This document shows, piece by piece, positions 62,809 to 64,000 of a stretch of DNA of 64,000 nucleotides. Where the stretch lies: NCBI GenBank assembly GCA_020853105.1, contig JADYZM010000004.1, forward strand, positions 164,563-228,562, written 5' to 3'. Source of the DNA: Flavobacteriales bacterium (GTDB lineage: Bacteria > Bacteroidota > Bacteroidia > Flavobacteriales_E > Vicingaceae). Made by a program: the position numbers and the translations under genes. The first letter of the stretch is position 1. Every line of letters starts with the position of its first letter. Under the pieces are notes generated by a model. That model saw only the letters and a program-made list of their open reading frames with translations, had not been told where the DNA came from and did not search any database.

Positions 62809-64000
62809 TTATTTGATTTTTCGCATACGCAAGCTTAATGGGGTAACTTCCAGATACTCATCTGCTTGTATGTATTCCATAGATTCTTCTAATGAAAATT
62901 TAATCTTTGGAGCAATTTTAGTCCCTTCATCTGAGCCTGTGGCTCTCATGTTAGTTAGTTGTTTTCCTTTGATTACATTCACTTCCAAGTCGTTGTCTCT
63001 TGTATGTTCTCCAATTACTTGACCTTTGTATAAATTTTCACCCGGGTCAACAAAAAAACGACCCCGGTCTTGCAGTCTGTTTATAGCGAAAGCAGTTGCC
63101 GGTCCTGATTCTAGAGAAATTAATGAACCTTTTATGCGTTCAGGAATAGGTCCTTTAAAAGGTCCGTACTCTCTAAAACGATGAGTCATAACCGCATTTC
63201 CTGATGTAGCTGTTAAAATATTGTTTCTCAAACCGATTAGACCTCTTGAGGGAATATCAAATTCAAGATGAAGTAAATCTCCTTTAGGTTCCATTACTTG
63301 CATTTCGCCTTTTCTTTGTGTAACCAAATCAATTGCTTTGCTCGAAAACTCCTCAGGAACACTAATCACCAATGTTTCATAAGGCTCGTGTTGTTGTCCG
63401 TTAATTTCTTTATATATTACCTGTGGTTTGCCAACTTGAAGTTCATAGCCTTCTCTTCTCATCGTTTCAATCAAAACAGAAAGGTGAAGCACGCCGCGTC
63501 CAAACACATTAAATTTATCTTCGGTTCCAGTATCTTCAACACGCAAAGCCAAGTTTTTTTCAAGTTCTTTATACAGCCGGTCTCTCAAGTGTCGAGATGT
63601 TACAAATTTTCCTTCTTTCCCAAAAAATGGAGAAGTATTGATTGTGAACAACATACTCATAGTTGGCTCATCAATGGCAATTCTGGAAAGTTCTTCAGGA
63701 TTGTTTAAGTCGGCAACAGTATCGCCAATTTCAAAATCTTCGATACCAACAATTGCGCATATATCTCCACTTCTTGCTTTTGTAACACGAGTTCTGCCCA
63801 TACCCTCAAAAACATAAAGCTCTTTAATCCTGACTTTCTTTTTGATACCACCATTTTTACACAACATGTAATCTTTCCCTTCTTCCAAATCTCCCCTAAA
63901 AATTCTTCCAATTGCAATTCGTCCGACAAATTTTGAATAATCTAATGACGTAATTTGCATTTGTGCATCGCCGGGCTTGTAGGGTGCCTCCGGAATATTA
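62809..64000 (-). CDS. typA: TypA/BipA ribosome-associated GTPase, C-terminal part (cut by window edge)
   Basis: The track begins at an internal Met (63960), but the frame stays open to the right edge and reads NIPEAPYKPGDAQMQITSLDYSKFVGRIAIGRIFRG, a classic TypA segment, so the gene continues beyond 64000. What is visible is domain II (translation-factor beta-barrel), domain III, the domain V region (YEPYETLVISVPEEFSSKAIDLV, GLIGLRNNILTATSGNAVMTHRF) and the C-terminal TypA-specific domain (KGKQLTNMRATGSDEGTKIAPKIKFSLEESMEYIQADEYLEVTP). The GTPase domain is outside the window. It faces priA, with 14 bp between the stops. Confidence 0.96.
   Translation of the reverse strand, partial: NIPEAPYKPGDAQMQITSLDYSKFVGRIAIGRIFRGDLEEGKDYMLCKNGGIKKKVRIKELYVFEGMGRTRVTKARSGDICAIVGIEDFEIGDTVADLNNPEELSRIAIDEPTMSMLFTINTSPFFGKEGKFVTSRHLRDRLYKELEKNLALRVEDTGTEDKFNVFGRGVLHLSVLIETMRREGYELQVGKPQVIYKEINGQQHEPYETLVISVPEEFSSKAIDLVTQRKGEMQVMEPKGDLLHLEFDIPSRGLIGLRNNILTATSGNAVMTHRFREYGPFKGPIPERIKGSLISLESGPATAFAINRLQDRGRFFVDPGENLYKGQVIGEHTRDNDLEVNVIKGKQLTNMRATGSDEGTKIAPKIKFSLEESMEYIQADEYLEVTPLSLRMRKIK

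Noticed and set aside
63298-63708. 136-aa plus-strand ORF opposite typA
   Set aside because: It is antisense to a highly conserved typA region and has no recognisable domain, so it is a shadow ORF.

Overview
This window looks like a chromosomal segment from a member of the Bacteroidota, most likely a flavobacterium-like lineage. The DNA is AT-rich. Five or so upstream regions carry the Bacteroidetes -7 box (TAnnTTTG). Several secreted proteins end in type IX secretion (T9SS) type A sorting domains (YPNPxxGxF... GxYFVKI). Families typical of the phylum are present: DUF4476, DUF4369-thioredoxin, SprB-like repeats and TPR/PD40 envelope proteins. I saw no rRNA, tRNA, CRISPR array, transposase or prophage genes. 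All family calls come from reading motifs by eye; no database search was run.

Positions 1-41280 are an ordinary, densely packed housekeeping and envelope region. It holds: a minus-strand operon of M3 peptidase, methyltransferase and ZIP transporter (left end cut); a metallophosphoesterase; a YbiT-like ABC-F ATPase; a lytic transglycosylase; pntAB with strong terminators on both sides; an ACT-like regulator; prmA with a 1480-aa exported protein; a 2132-aa TPR/propeller/coiled-coil/triple-SPOR envelope protein translationally coupled to clpS and an M48 lipoprotein protease; a SAM-hydrolase/ABM/aminotransferase operon; phoH, STAS and rnz; HU; an OppA-like lipoprotein; ychF with a DUF2179 protein; mpl; an MBL hydrolase with DUF4476 and an outer-membrane protein; an alpha/beta hydrolase; and a thioredoxin, SCO and lipoprotein set. 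Many genes overlap by 4-17 bp or lie within a few bases of each other.

Positions 41281-60228 are the accessory part. It is a tandem pair of paralogous T9SS cassettes. Each has a long protease protein with a right-handed beta-helix-like body, then a roughly 400-aa jellyroll protein, then a short SprB-repeat protein, then about 0.9 kb of conserved non-coding DNA. The two long proteins share their Ig-like and beta-helix C-terminal parts but carry unrelated protease heads: subtilisin (S8) in copy 1 and a metzincin/leishmanolysin-like HExxHxxG domain in copy 2. The copy 1 subtilisin gene has an in-frame TAA between its catalytic His and Ser. Each cassette is preceded by a ~300-bp structured repeat that contains a Flavo-1-like RNA candidate and a hairpin whose stem sequence differs completely between copies while pairing is kept. 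An inverted-repeat-bounded, MITE-like element follows each cassette. In copy 2 the start codon of the jellyroll gene sits inside a perfect 19-bp hairpin that competes with an 18-bp alternative, a possible translational switch.

Positions 60308-64000 return to housekeeping genes: priA, and the 3' part of typA/bipA, which is cut by the right edge.
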